Source of the DNA: Mesorhizobium waimense
GTDB lineage: Bacteria > Pseudomonadota > Alphaproteobacteria > Rhizobiales > Rhizobiaceae
Length of the DNA stretch: 64,000 nucleotides
Assembly (NCBI RefSeq): GCF_003601975.1
Contig: NZ_QZWZ01000016.1
Location: 1 to 64,000 of the forward strand
Reading direction: 5' to 3'
A program made the position numbers and the translations under genes. Of the stretch, positions 20,045 to 28,994 are shown in pieces; position 1 is the stretch's first letter; every line of letters starts with the position of its first letter. The notes under the pieces were generated by a model. It was not told the DNA's origin and did not search any database. It saw only the letters and a program-made list of their open reading frames with translations.

Positions 20045-20303
20045 TCTCGATGGAATGGACCGCGACACCCTGATCGCGGAAGTGAAAAAATTGCGCGCCG
20101 GCATTCGCCAGCATCGCGATGCCACCGGTCACGAACTCTGCTGGCATCATCCCGATTTGTGGGACCTTTTGCCGGAGCAGACCGAACCGGCGATCGCCGT
20201 GCCGCCCTGGCCAAAATTCATGCGCGGCTGCATCCACTACCGGCAGTCGTTGGACGAACAGGCACCTGGCGCGCCGGTGCACGACAAGGAATTCAATGGC
20301 TGA
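20034..20303 (+). CDS. Small conserved hypothetical protein between queA and tgt
   Basis: 89 residues from the ATG at 20034, overlapping the 3' end of queA by 11 bases and the start of tgt by 8. A short helical stretch (DRDTLIAEVKKLRAGIRQHRD) comes first, then GHELCWHHPDLWDLLPE with a CWHH cluster that could bind a metal, then PPWPKFMRGCIHYRQSLD. The tight overlaps argue that it is translated. A link to queuosine is only suggested by position. Confidence 0.7.
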   Translation: MDDDLDGMDRDTLIAEVKKLRAGIRQHRDATGHELCWHHPDLWDLLPEQTEPAIAVPPWPKFMRGCIHYRQSLDEQAPGAPVHDKEFNG

Positions 20304-21426
20304 CGCGTTCTCCTTCAAGGTGCTGGCGACGGACGGCAAGGCGCGGCGCGGCGTGATAGACATGCCGCGCGGCGAGATCCGCACGCCGGCCTTTATGCCG
20401 GTCGGCACCGGCGGTACCGTCAAGACGATGTATATGGACCAGGTGCGCAACCTTGGCGCCGATATCATCCTGGGCAACACCTACCATCTGATGCTGCGGC
20501 CCGGCGCCGAGCGCGTCGCGCGGCTCGGCGGCCTGCACGAATTTGCCCGCTGGCAGCATCCGATCCTGACCGACAGCGGCGGTTTCCAGGTGATGTCGCT
20601 GTCGAAGCTCAGGAAGCTCACCGAAAAGGGCGTCACCTTCCGCTCGCATATCGACGGCGCCGCCTATGAGATGTCGCCCGAACGCTCGATCGAGATCCAG
20701 GGACTGCTCGATTCCGACATCCAGATGCAGCTCGACGAATGTACGGCGCTGCCGGCCAAGGAGAAGGAAATCGAGCGCGCCATGGAATTGTCGCTGCGCT
20801 GGGCCGAACGCTGCAAGACGGCGTTCGGCGACCAGCCGGGCAGGGCGATGTTTGGCATCGTCCAGGGCGGCGACGTGCCCTCGTTCAGGGTGCGCTCGGC
20901 GCAGGCGCTGAAGGCGATGGATCTGAAGGGCTACGCCGTCGGCGGCCTGGCGGTTGGCGAGCCGCAGGCGGTGATGCTCGATATGCTCGACATCACCTGC
21001 GCCGAACTGCCTGAAGACAAGCCGCGCTATCTGATGGGTGTCGGCACGCCGGACGACATATTGAAATCGGTGGCGCGCGGCATCGACATGTTCGATTGCG
21101 TGATGCCGACCCGCGCCGGTCGCCACGGCCTCGCCTATACAAGGCGCGGCAAGGTCAATCTGCGCAACGCCCGCCACGCCGACGATCCGCGCCCGCTGGA
21201 CGAGGAAAGCGACTGTCCGGCCGCGCGCGACTATTCGCGCGCCTATCTGCATCATCTGGTGCGCTCGCAGGAAGCACTGGGCGCGATGCTGCTGACCTGG
21301 AACAACCTGTCCTACTACCAGAGGCTGATGCAGGACATTCGTGCCGCGATCGGGGCCCAAGCCTTCGACGCGCGCGCAGCGGAGATTTCAGAAGGCTGGG
21401 CGCGGGGCGATATTCCGGCGAACTGA
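20296..21426 (+). CDS. tgt: tRNA-guanine transglycosylase, reduced zinc site
   Basis: 376 residues from the ATG at 20296. It exchanges guanine 34 for preQ1 in GUN-anticodon tRNAs. The catalytic aspartates are present in LTDSGGFQVMSL and MFDCVMPTRAGRHG. In characterised bacterial Tgt the structural zinc is held by C-x-C-x2-C plus a downstream His. Here the site reads S-D-C-P-A-A, so two of the three cysteines are replaced by Ser and Ala, while SRAYLHHL keeps the His. The rest of the protein is well conserved, so the enzyme is probably active with a changed or absent zinc site. Confidence 0.95.
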   Translation: MADAFSFKVLATDGKARRGVIDMPRGEIRTPAFMPVGTGGTVKTMYMDQVRNLGADIILGNTYHLMLRPGAERVARLGGLHEFARWQHPILTDSGGFQVMSLSKLRKLTEKGVTFRSHIDGAAYEMSPERSIEIQGLLDSDIQMQLDECTALPAKEKEIERAMELSLRWAERCKTAFGDQPGRAMFGIVQGGDVPSFRVRSAQALKAMDLKGYAVGGLAVGEPQAVMLDMLDITCAELPEDKPRYLMGVGTPDDILKSVARGIDMFDCVMPTRAGRHGLAYTRRGKVNLRNARHADDPRPLDEESDCPAARDYSRAYLHHLVRSQEALGAMLLTWNNLSYYQRLMQDIRAAIGAQAFDARAAEISEGWARGDIPAN

Positions 21427-21433
21427 GCGGGCC

Positions 21434-21853
21434 TCAGGTGCTGACCGAGGTCGACGCGCGCAAGCTGCAGCCGGTGATCTGGAAACCGCCGTCGGGCTGC
21501 TGCTCCAGCGTATAGACCGCCTCGTAGTCCTTGCCGTCCGGCCCGACGATCAGCACCTGCTGGACGATCGAGGTCGGACCCGTCTGCTGCACCTTGCCGA
21601 AGAAATAGTTTTGCGGCTGGCGCACCGGCGCGTAGCCGTTGGTGACCATGTTCATGAAGGTGTCGACGGTCGGGAAGATGCGTTTCACATTCGGCGCGGC
21701 AAAACTGTAGGCGGCGGCGCCGTCATTGGCGATGAAGGCTTTCAGCTGACTGTCGATGACCGTCTGCGCTGCCTTGATCTCGGCATCACCGGCAAACGCC
21801 GAAGACGCGAGAATGAACGGAACGACTGCGAATGCCAGTAAGGTGCGGCGCAT
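21434..21853 (-). CDS. DUF4864 exported protein
   Basis: 139 residues. A signal peptide (residues 1-21, LLAFAVVPFILASSAFA then GDAEI) precedes a small domain with IDSQLKAFIANDGAAAYSFAAPNVKRIFP, the DUF4864 pattern; the fold is probably NTF2/SnoaL-like. It ends GGFQITGCSLR. Function is not established. It is transcribed toward tgt, with only 7 bases between the two stop codons. Confidence 0.8.
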   Translation of the reverse strand: MRRTLLAFAVVPFILASSAFAGDAEIKAAQTVIDSQLKAFIANDGAAAYSFAAPNVKRIFPTVDTFMNMVTNGYAPVRQPQNYFFGKVQQTGPTSIVQQVLIVGPDGKDYEAVYTLEQQPDGGFQITGCSLRASTSVST

Positions 21854-22059
21854 GGCCTGCCTCCCGTGTCTCCAGGGAAATCGCTGTTCGAAGACGACAC
21901 TGTACCATACGCATTGCGGCGCTTCACGGTTTCAACAAGGACGGAACAATCGCAACGATACCGCATCGGCGGCGGCCTGAGCGCCCAAATGCTTGAAAGC
22001 CGGGCGGCAGTCTGCCACAAGGGCCGCTTATTCGCGCAGAGACCAGGCAGGACCGGGAA

Positions 22060-22296
22060 ATGAAGGCGTTTTTCGTGCAGATAAAGTGCGACCTGGGCAA
22101 GGCCTATGATGTTGCCAGCGCACTCGCCGACGCCGAGATCGCCTCGGAAATCTACTCGACCGCCGGCAATTACGACCTGCTCGCCAAATTCTACGTCGAG
22201 GACGAGGAAGACATCGGCCACTTCGTCAACGAGAAGGTGCAGATTCTGCCTGGCATCAAGGACACGTTCACGGTCGTCACCTTCCGCGCTTTCTAG
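22060..22296 (+). CDS. Stand-alone Lrp/AsnC ligand-binding (RAM) domain protein
   Basis: 78 residues, containing only the effector-binding alpha-beta sandwich of Lrp/AsnC regulators (MKAFFVQIKCDLGKAYDVASALADAE, then YSTAGNYDLLAKFYVEDEEDIGHFV). There is no DNA-binding helix-turn-helix. Such stand-alone domains form octameric rings that bind amino acids and may modulate full-length Lrp proteins. It stands alone with no obvious operon partner. Confidence 0.88.
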   Translation: MKAFFVQIKCDLGKAYDVASALADAEIASEIYSTAGNYDLLAKFYVEDEEDIGHFVNEKVQILPGIKDTFTVVTFRAF

Positions 22297-22442
22297 TCGC
22301 CACCAGGGCTTGCCCGGGCGAGAGGCAGAGCCTGACCCGGCCCTGTCGGCGCTGCCTTAATCTTAGGCAGTTGTGACATACTGACCGCCGCCATGCCCCA
22401 AATCACCGATTGCGCTTGATTTTCTCCGGCGGGGCCAGTGAA

Positions 22443-23879
22443 ATGGCGTCACAGGGGAGTATGCGATTGGCAGCGTTCGACGAAATGCTTCCGGAAGTTT
22501 CCGGATTGAGAAAACCGTATTCGGCTTACGACCGCTGGCTGAAGGAGCAAGACCCGGCCAGGCTTACCGAGAAAATGCAGGACGCCGAGCGCGTCTTCCG
22601 CAAGACCGGCATCACCTTCGCCGTCTACGGCGAACAGGAAGCCTCCGAGCGCCTGATCCCCTTCGACATCGTTCCCCGCATCATCTCGGGCAATGAATGG
22701 CGCCGGCTGACGCAAGGCATCGAGCAGCGCGTGCAGGCGCTCAACGCCTTCCTCGACGACATTTACCACCGCCAGGAAATCCTGCGCGCCGGCCGTGTCC
22801 CAAGGGAGCTCGTCGCCAAGAACGAAGCCTTCCTGCCGGAAATGATCGGGGTCAGGCCGCCGGCCGGCGTCTACACCCACATTATCGGCGTCGATATCGT
22901 GCGCATCAGTGAGAACGAATTCTATGTGCTGGAGGACAATGCCCGCACGCCTTCCGGGGTCTCCTACATGCTGGAGAACCGCGAGACGATGATGCAGCTC
23001 TTCCCGGAGCTGTTCCAGCAGATCAAGGTGCGGCCGGTGGAGAACTATCCCCAGTTGCTGCGTCAGTCGCTGGCGGCGGTCAGGCCACAGAGTACCAAGG
23101 GCACGCCGACCATTGCCGTGCTGACGCCCGGCAGCTTCAACTCCGCCTATTTCGAACACGCCTTCCTGGCCGACCAGATGGGGGTGCAGCTTGTCGAAGG
23201 GCAGGATCTGCGCGTCGTCGACGGCCACGTCGCCATGCGCACGACCGAAGGCTACAAGCAGATCGACGTGCTCTACCGCAGGGTGGACGATTCTTTCCTC
23301 GATCCGCTGACCTTCCGTCCGGACTCCGCTCTTGGCGTGCCGGGAATCATGGACGTCTACCGCGCCGGCAACATCACCATCGCCAACGCACCGGGAACCG
23401 GCATCGCCGACGACAAGGCGATCTATTCCTATATGCCCGAGATCGTCGAGTTCTATACCGGCCGCAAGGCGATTCTCGGCAACATCCCGACCTGGCGCTG
23501 TTCCGAGCCGGACAGCCTGAAATACGTGCTCGAGCACATCCACGAACTGGTGATCAAGGAAGTGCACGGCTCCGGCGGCTACGGCATGCTGGTCGGGCCG
23601 GCGGCGACCAAGAAGGAATGCCAGGATTTTGCCAAGAAACTCCAGGCCAAGCCGTCGAACTACATCGCCCAGCCAACGCTGGCGCTATCGACCTGCCCGA
23701 TCCTCACCGAAAAGGGCTTGTCGCCGCGCCATGTCGACCTCAGGCCCTATGTGCTGGTCTCCGACCGCATCCAGATCGTGCCCGGCGGATTGACGCGCGT
23801 TGCGCTGAAGGAAGGCTCGCTCGTCGTGAATTCCTCGCAAGGTGGCGGTACGAAGGATACGTGGGTGCTCGATGACTGA
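22443..23879 (+). CDS. Circularly permuted ATP-grasp protein (type 2)
   Basis: About 478 residues from the ATG at 22443; an ATG at 22461 is also possible. It belongs to the COG2308 family, which adopts a circularly permuted ATP-grasp fold. The motifs GVDIVRISENEFYVLEDNARTPSGVSYMLENR and VHGSGGYGMLVGP are visible. ATP-grasp enzymes join a carboxylate to an amine via an acyl phosphate, so a peptide- or amide-forming role is expected. It begins a four-gene row with alpha-E, transglutaminase and Anbu genes (22443-26444), known as a conserved cluster. The product is not known. Confidence 0.9.
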   Translation: MASQGSMRLAAFDEMLPEVSGLRKPYSAYDRWLKEQDPARLTEKMQDAERVFRKTGITFAVYGEQEASERLIPFDIVPRIISGNEWRRLTQGIEQRVQALNAFLDDIYHRQEILRAGRVPRELVAKNEAFLPEMIGVRPPAGVYTHIIGVDIVRISENEFYVLEDNARTPSGVSYMLENRETMMQLFPELFQQIKVRPVENYPQLLRQSLAAVRPQSTKGTPTIAVLTPGSFNSAYFEHAFLADQMGVQLVEGQDLRVVDGHVAMRTTEGYKQIDVLYRRVDDSFLDPLTFRPDSALGVPGIMDVYRAGNITIANAPGTGIADDKAIYSYMPEIVEFYTGRKAILGNIPTWRCSEPDSLKYVLEHIHELVIKEVHGSGGYGMLVGPAATKKECQDFAKKLQAKPSNYIAQPTLALSTCPILTEKGLSPRHVDLRPYVLVSDRIQIVPGGLTRVALKEGSLVVNSSQGGGTKDTWVLDD

Positions 23880-23900
23880 TTTTCATTTGAAGGTTTTTTG

Positions 23901-24842
23901 ATGCTTTTAGGCCGCACCGCCAACGGGCTTTACTGGATGAACCGCTACATCGAGCGGGCGGAAAATATGGCCCGCCTGGTCGATGCCGGCCTGCGCATGG
24001 CGCTGACGCGCACGCAGAACGCCTCGGAAGAGTGGAATTCGGTGCTGCTCAGTGCCGGCGCGGACGTTGCCTTCACCCAAAAATACCAGGACTACACTGC
24101 GGCCAATGTCTCCGATTTCCTTTTGCGCGACACCGCGAACCCGTCGAGCACGATGTCGGCGATCGAGACCGCCCGCAACAATGCCCGCATGGTGCGCACT
24201 GCGCTGACCCGCGAAACCTGGGAAAGCATCAACGAAGCCTGGATGTCGCTGAAGCGAATGCTGGCCAAGCCGATCGATGAACGCGACCTGCCGAGCGTGC
24301 TCGATGCCATCAAGCGCGAGACGGCGCTGATCCGCGGCTCGTTCTACGGCACCATGCTGCGCAACGAAATCTTCGATTTCTCGCAACTCGGCACCTATGT
24401 CGAACGCGCCGACAACACCGCGCGCATCCTCGATGTGAAATACTATGTGCTGTTGCCGTCGATTTCCTGGGTTGGTTCGACGCTCGACAACTACCAGTGG
24501 GAATCGATTCTGCGTTCGGTCTCGGCGCACCGCTCCTACCGCTGGGTCTACGAAGCCGACTACAAGCCGACCAACATCGCCGACTATCTGATCCTCAATG
24601 TCCGCATGCCGCGCTCGCTGACCTTCTGCTACCGCTTTCTCGCCGAGCATCTGAAGTTCCTCGGCGACGACTATGGCGAGCGCCATGCCTGCCATGCGAC
24701 GGCGGAGAAGACGCAGGCCATGCTGAGGGCGGGATCGATCAAGGATATATTCGACACTGGCCTGCATGAATTCCTGGCCAGTTTCATACGCGACAACACC
24801 AGGCTCGGCGACGAGATCGCGCAGGACTACAAGTTCTACTGA
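23901..24842 (+). CDS. Alpha-E domain protein (DUF403)
   Basis: 313 residues, almost all helical. It starts MLLGRTANGLYWMNRYIERAENMARLVD, the standard opening of alpha-E (COG2307) proteins. It contains YVERADNTARILDVKYYVL and ends DNTRLGDEIAQDYKFY. The family always accompanies COG2308 ATP-grasp proteins and is thought to work with them, perhaps in making or modifying a small peptide. It starts 21 bases after the ATP-grasp gene. Confidence 0.9.
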   Translation: MLLGRTANGLYWMNRYIERAENMARLVDAGLRMALTRTQNASEEWNSVLLSAGADVAFTQKYQDYTAANVSDFLLRDTANPSSTMSAIETARNNARMVRTALTRETWESINEAWMSLKRMLAKPIDERDLPSVLDAIKRETALIRGSFYGTMLRNEIFDFSQLGTYVERADNTARILDVKYYVLLPSISWVGSTLDNYQWESILRSVSAHRSYRWVYEADYKPTNIADYLILNVRMPRSLTFCYRFLAEHLKFLGDDYGERHACHATAEKTQAMLRAGSIKDIFDTGLHEFLASFIRDNTRLGDEIAQDYKFY

Positions 24843-24886
24843 GCACGATACGGCAAGATCATGCTCACAAATGGAAAATGACGCCC

Positions 24887-25681
24887 ATGCGGCTCAAGAT
24901 CACCCACCGGACCGAATACCTTTACGATGCGCCGGTTCAGTATCTGTTGCAGCGCCTGCGGTTGCTTCCGCTCAGCGGGCACACGCAGACCGTGCTGTCC
25001 TGGGAACTGAAGATCGACGGCGCGCGCGAGGAAGTGCGCTTCACCGACCACTTCGGCAATGACACGCGGTTGCTGAGCGTCGAGGGCGAGCAGCATGCCA
25101 TCACCATCGAAGCGTCGGGCGAAGTGGTGACGCGCGACACCACGGGTGTTTCGGGACCGCATCAGGGATTTGCGCCGCTCTGGCTGTTTGGCCAGGAAAC
25201 GACGTTGACTGCTGTTGGCGAGGGCATTCGCGAACTTGCCGCCTCAGTGGGCAAGGGCACCGACATCGAGCGGTTGCACCGGCTGATGGACATCATCGGC
25301 CAGCGCGTTGCCTATAAGCCCGGCACCACCAATGTCATGACGCCGGCCGAGGAAGCGCTGGCGCTCAAGACCGGTGTCTGCCAGGACCACAGCCATATCT
25401 TCGCCGCGGCCGCGCGCGCCATGGGTTTTCCGGCCCGCTATGTCAGCGGCTACCTGATGATGGATGCGATGGTCCAGCAGGCGGCCAGCCATGCCTGGGC
25501 CGAAGCGCATGTTTCGGGCCTGGGCTGGGTCGCCTTCGATGCCGCCAACGGTATTTCTCCCGACGAACGCTATGTGAGAGTGGCAACCGGCCGAGATTAT
25601 CGCGACGCCTCGCCGGTTTCGGGGATCAGGCTGGGACAGGCGCAAGAACAGCTTGCGGTCACCGTCACGGTAGAGCAGTAA
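24887..25681 (+). CDS. Transglutaminase-like cysteine protease
   Basis: 264 residues from the ATG at 24887 (an ATG at 24878 would add three). An N-terminal beta domain (MRLKITHRTEYLYDAPVQYLLQRLRLLP) precedes the transglutaminase core. The catalytic triad is visible: Cys in KTGVCQDHSHIFAAAARAMG, His in SHAWAEAHVSGLGWVAFD, and the Asp of the latter. It is expected to cleave or cross-link peptides. Its partners are the ATP-grasp, alpha-E and Anbu proteins on either side. Confidence 0.92.
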   Translation: MRLKITHRTEYLYDAPVQYLLQRLRLLPLSGHTQTVLSWELKIDGAREEVRFTDHFGNDTRLLSVEGEQHAITIEASGEVVTRDTTGVSGPHQGFAPLWLFGQETTLTAVGEGIRELAASVGKGTDIERLHRLMDIIGQRVAYKPGTTNVMTPAEEALALKTGVCQDHSHIFAAAARAMGFPARYVSGYLMMDAMVQQAASHAWAEAHVSGLGWVAFDAANGISPDERYVRVATGRDYRDASPVSGIRLGQAQEQLAVTVTVEQ

Positions 25682-25712
25682 TTCCAGCGGAATCGCTGCT
25701 AAAAGAGAATCG

Positions 25713-26444
25713 ATGACCTATTGCGTCGGCTTGAAGATTGATCGCGGACTCGTGTTCATGTCGGACACCCGCACAAATGCCGGCATGGATTCGATCTCGA
25801 CCTTCAAGAAGATGCATGTGTGGGAGGAGCCGGGCGAGCGCGTCATCGTGCTGATGTCGGCCGGCAACCTGGCGACGACGCAGGCCGTCGTCAGCCTGCT
25901 CGACGAGCGCACCAAGGCGGTGGCCGACCGTCACGCCACGCTGCTCGAGACGCCGTCCATGTACCAGACGGTGCGGTTGGTCGGCGACACCGTCAAGGAA
26001 GTCATCGCCCATTCGTCGCCGGCGGGCGAGAAGGCGGACTCCTATTTCAATGCCTCCTTCATTCTCGGCGGCCAGATCAGGGGCAGCGCGCCGCGCTTGT
26101 TCATGATTTATCCCGAGGGCAATTTCATCGAATCGACCGACGACACGCCCTTCTTCCAGATCGGCGAGACCAAATACGGCAAGCCGATCATCATCCGCGC
26201 CTATGAAAAGACGATGAGCCTGGCCGAAACGGTGAAGCTGCTCTTGGTGTCGTTCGATTCGACGCTGAAGTCGAACCTGTCGGTCGGCCTGCCACTTGAC
26301 CTTTTGTTCTACGAGAAGGACGCCTTCAAGATCAGCCTGAAGAAGCGGATCGGTCAGGACGATCAATATTACCGCACCATCTCGGATGGCTGGTCGAGTG
26401 CGCTGAAAGCGGCCTTTGCCAGCCTGCCTGACTTTCCGGGATAG
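25713..26444 (+). CDS. anbu: Anbu, bacterial proteasome-homologue peptidase
   Basis: 243 residues of the proteasome beta-subunit (Ntn hydrolase) family. Thr2 would be the N-terminal nucleophile after removal of Met1, and the start is TYCVGLKIDRGLVFMSDTRTNAG. Other family features are MSAGNLATTQAVVSLL, the conserved lysine of STFKKMHVW and DTPFFQIGETKYGKPI. Published Anbu proteins assemble into open helical or ring assemblies rather than a closed proteasome. It closes the ATP-grasp, alpha-E, transglutaminase operon, starting 31 bases after the transglutaminase. The in vivo substrate is unknown. Confidence 0.93.
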   Translation: MTYCVGLKIDRGLVFMSDTRTNAGMDSISTFKKMHVWEEPGERVIVLMSAGNLATTQAVVSLLDERTKAVADRHATLLETPSMYQTVRLVGDTVKEVIAHSSPAGEKADSYFNASFILGGQIRGSAPRLFMIYPEGNFIESTDDTPFFQIGETKYGKPIIIRAYEKTMSLAETVKLLLVSFDSTLKSNLSVGLPLDLLFYEKDAFKISLKKRIGQDDQYYRTISDGWSSALKAAFASLPDFPG

Positions 26445-26550
26445 CGCTTCTTTCGACTTCGCGACTGTTGCTGCATTATATTTAACGTGTTAATCACAAT
26501 GACAGAAAAGGCTGGCTGGGAGCCGGCCACCATGCGTTTCGGGAGGATGC

Positions 26551-27963
26551 ATGAACAACGACGAGTTCCGTGCGTGGTCGAGGCGCGCCGCCGACTGGGG
26601 CACCGACTATCGCGACACTTTGCGGGAAAGGCCGGTTCGGCCGGCGCTTTCGCCAGGTGCAATTTTCCGCAGCATCGAAGCCTCGCCGCCGGAAGCGGCC
26701 GAATCTATGGACAGGATCTTCGCCGATTTCGAGCAGAAGATCGTGCCCGGCATGACGCATTGGCAACATCCGCGCTTCTTCGCCTATTTCCCGGCCAATG
26801 CGGCCCCTGTCTCGGTGGTGGCCGAATATCTAGTCTCGGCGATGGCCGCGCAATGCATGCTGTGGCAGACCTCGCCGGCAGCGACCGAACTCGAGACGCG
26901 CACCGTCGACTGGATGCGCCAGGCGCTCGGCCTGCCTGACGGGTTCTCCGGCGTCATCCAGGACTCGGCGTCATCGGCAACGTTGGCCGCCGTGCTCACC
27001 ATGCGCGAGCGGGCGCTCGACTGGCAGGGCAACAGGCAAGGCCTGTCCGGGCAGGCGACGTTGCGTGTCTATTCTTCCGACCAGGTCCACACTTCGATCG
27101 ACCGCGCGATCTGGGTGTCCGGCATCGGCGAGGAGAACCTTGTCCGCATCCCCGTTGCCGGCCGCTTTCGCGCCATGGACACGGCAGCACTTGAAGCGGC
27201 CATCGTCGCCGATCGCAAGGCCGGCATGCTGCCTGCGGGAATCATCGCTTGCGTCGGCGGCACAAGCACCGGCGGCACCGACGACATTGCCGCCGTTGCA
27301 GCGGTTGCCAAGCGGCACGGGCTTTATATGCATGTCGATGCCGCCTGGGCCGGATCGGCGATGATCTGCCCGGAGTACCGGCATTTCTGGACCGGCGTCG
27401 AAGAGGCCGATTCCGTCGTCTTCAACCCGCACAAATGGCTGGGCGCGCAGTTCGATTGCTCGATCCAGTTCGTCCGTCAGCCGGAAGATCTCGTTCGCAC
27501 GCTGGCCATCAAGCCGGACTATCTGAAGACCCACGGCCATGACGGCATCATCAACTATTCCGAATGGTCGGTGCCGCTCGGCCGGCGGTTCCGTGCCCTG
27601 AAACTCTGGTTCCTGCTGCGCGCCCATGGCCTGGAAGGCCTGCGCACCATGATCCGCAACCATGTCGCCTGGAGCGAAGGCCTCGCCGCAAGGTTGGCAA
27701 AGGAGCCGGATTTCGACATTGTCACCGAGCCGATGCTGTCACTGTTTTCGTTCCGGCATCGGGCGGGGGCGAGCGCCGATCCCGACGAACACAACCTTCG
27801 CCTAGTCAACGCCATCAACGACGATGGGCGCATCTATCTCACCCAGACACGCGTGGATGGCCGTGTCGCGATCCGCTTCCAGACCGGCCAGTTCGATGCG
27901 ACGGCGGCCGATGTCGATGCGGCATTCGACGTCGTGACGGAGACTGCGCGCGGTTTCGCCTGA
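26551..27963 (+). CDS. PLP-dependent aromatic-L-amino-acid decarboxylase family protein
   Basis: A 470-residue group II pyridoxal-phosphate decarboxylase. The cofactor lysine is in FNPHKWLGAQFDCS. The PLP-binding aspartate region is LYMHVDAAWAGSAMICPEYR. The conserved start MTHWQHPRFFAYFPAN is present, as is SASSATLAAVLTMRERAL. It matches tryptophan/tyrosine/DOPA decarboxylases in length and motifs; which amino acid it uses is not clear from sequence. It is a single gene after the Anbu operon. Confidence 0.9.
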   Translation: MNNDEFRAWSRRAADWGTDYRDTLRERPVRPALSPGAIFRSIEASPPEAAESMDRIFADFEQKIVPGMTHWQHPRFFAYFPANAAPVSVVAEYLVSAMAAQCMLWQTSPAATELETRTVDWMRQALGLPDGFSGVIQDSASSATLAAVLTMRERALDWQGNRQGLSGQATLRVYSSDQVHTSIDRAIWVSGIGEENLVRIPVAGRFRAMDTAALEAAIVADRKAGMLPAGIIACVGGTSTGGTDDIAAVAAVAKRHGLYMHVDAAWAGSAMICPEYRHFWTGVEEADSVVFNPHKWLGAQFDCSIQFVRQPEDLVRTLAIKPDYLKTHGHDGIINYSEWSVPLGRRFRALKLWFLLRAHGLEGLRTMIRNHVAWSEGLAARLAKEPDFDIVTEPMLSLFSFRHRAGASADPDEHNLRLVNAINDDGRIYLTQTRVDGRVAIRFQTGQFDATAADVDAAFDVVTETARGFA

Positions 27964-28041
27964 AACTGCCCTGGCGGGTGCGTACAGGTTTGTCATTGCA
28001 ATCGGAAGGTTTTCATTAGCCGGCTTATGCCTTTTCATCGC

Positions 28042-28074
28042 TTTCGTTTTCAGGTATAGACAACAAAAACGAAA
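28042..28074 (+). promoter_or_regulatory. Probable GlpR operator before glpR
   Basis: TTTCGTTTT at 28042-28050 and its inverse AAAACGAAA at 28066-28074 form an inverted repeat just 15 bases before the glpR start codon. DeoR/GlpR-type repressors bind TTCG-containing repeats, and similar repeats recur before glpD. Self-repression by GlpR is inferred. Confidence 0.6.
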
Positions 28075-28088
28075 ACGGGAGGCTTTTG

Positions 28089-28856
28089 ATGTATTTGTCG
28101 CCGCGCCACGCCGAAATCATCCAAATGGCCAAGGATCAGGGCCGCGTCCTGGTCGATGATCTGGCAACGCATTTCAACGTGACGCCGCAGACCATCCGCA
28201 AGGACCTCAACGATCTCTGCGACCAGCGGCTGCTTTCGCGCATCCATGGCGGCGCGCTTTTCCCATCCGGCATCGAGAACATGGAGTATGAGGCGCGGCG
28301 CAAGATCGCCGCCGACGAGAAGGAGGCGATCGGCCGTGCGGCGGCCAGGCTGATCCCCGACAATGCCTCGCTGTTCATCAACATCGGCACCACGACGGAA
28401 TCGGTCAGCAAGGCGCTTCTGGACCACAACGGCCTCATGGTCATCACCAATAACATTAATGTTGCCAACAGGATGCGCGTGTATCCTTCGATCGAGGTGG
28501 TGATTGCCGGCGGCGTCGTTCGCGGTTCCGACGGCGGCGTGGTCGGCGAGGCGGCGGTCGATTTCATCCGGCAGTTCAAGGTCGACTACGCGGTCATCGG
28601 CGCCTCGGCCATCGACCATGACGGCGCGCTGCTCGATTTCGACTTTCGCGAAGTGAAAGTAGCGCAAGCCATCATCGCCAATGCCAGGCACGTCATCCTG
28701 GTCTCCGACCAGACCAAGTTCGAACGCACCGCGCCCGTTCGCATCGGTCATCTGTCGCAGGTCAACACCTTCATCACCGACCGTTGCGACATCCCTTCGG
28801 TACGCAAAATCTGCCAGGAGGCGGAGGTTCAGTTGATCGAGACGGCGCTCGGCTAG
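28089..28856 (+). CDS. glpR: GlpR, DeoR-family glycerol-3-phosphate repressor
   Basis: 255 residues from the ATG at 28089. The N-terminal helix-turn-helix is DDLATHFNVTPQTIRKDLNDL, followed by the DeoR signature RIHGGALFPSG. The C-terminal sugar-phosphate-sensing domain has FINIGTTTESVSKALL and VVIAGGVVRGSDGGVVG. It leads the glycerol gene cluster and is expected to repress it until glycerol-3-phosphate binds. TTCG-type repeats lie before glpR and before glpD. Confidence 0.93.
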   Translation: MYLSPRHAEIIQMAKDQGRVLVDDLATHFNVTPQTIRKDLNDLCDQRLLSRIHGGALFPSGIENMEYEARRKIAADEKEAIGRAAARLIPDNASLFINIGTTTESVSKALLDHNGLMVITNNINVANRMRVYPSIEVVIAGGVVRGSDGGVVGEAAVDFIRQFKVDYAVIGASAIDHDGALLDFDFREVKVAQAIIANARHVILVSDQTKFERTAPVRIGHLSQVNTFITDRCDIPSVRKICQEAEVQLIETALG

Positions 28857-28901
28857 GCGGCTTTTGGAGCTCCATCACAGGCCTCTCACATGTCCGTGAT
28901 A

Positions 28902-28931
28902 TTTCGTTTGACATTCGTTCCTATTTCGAAA
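28902..28931 (+). promoter_or_regulatory. Triple TTCG repeat, probable GlpR operator before glpD
   Basis: TTCG occurs at 28903, 28914 and 28925, exactly 11 bases apart, close to one turn of DNA each. The first two read TTCGTT and the last is part of the palindrome TTTCGAAA. The array sits about 65 bases before glpD in the only large gap of the operon. This is a good site for GlpR and the main operon promoter. Confidence 0.6.
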
Positions 28932-28994
28932 TAATCCCACAACGGTTTCGCAAAAGACCAAAAATGCTGCAATGCGAAATCGCTGGAGGACTTC

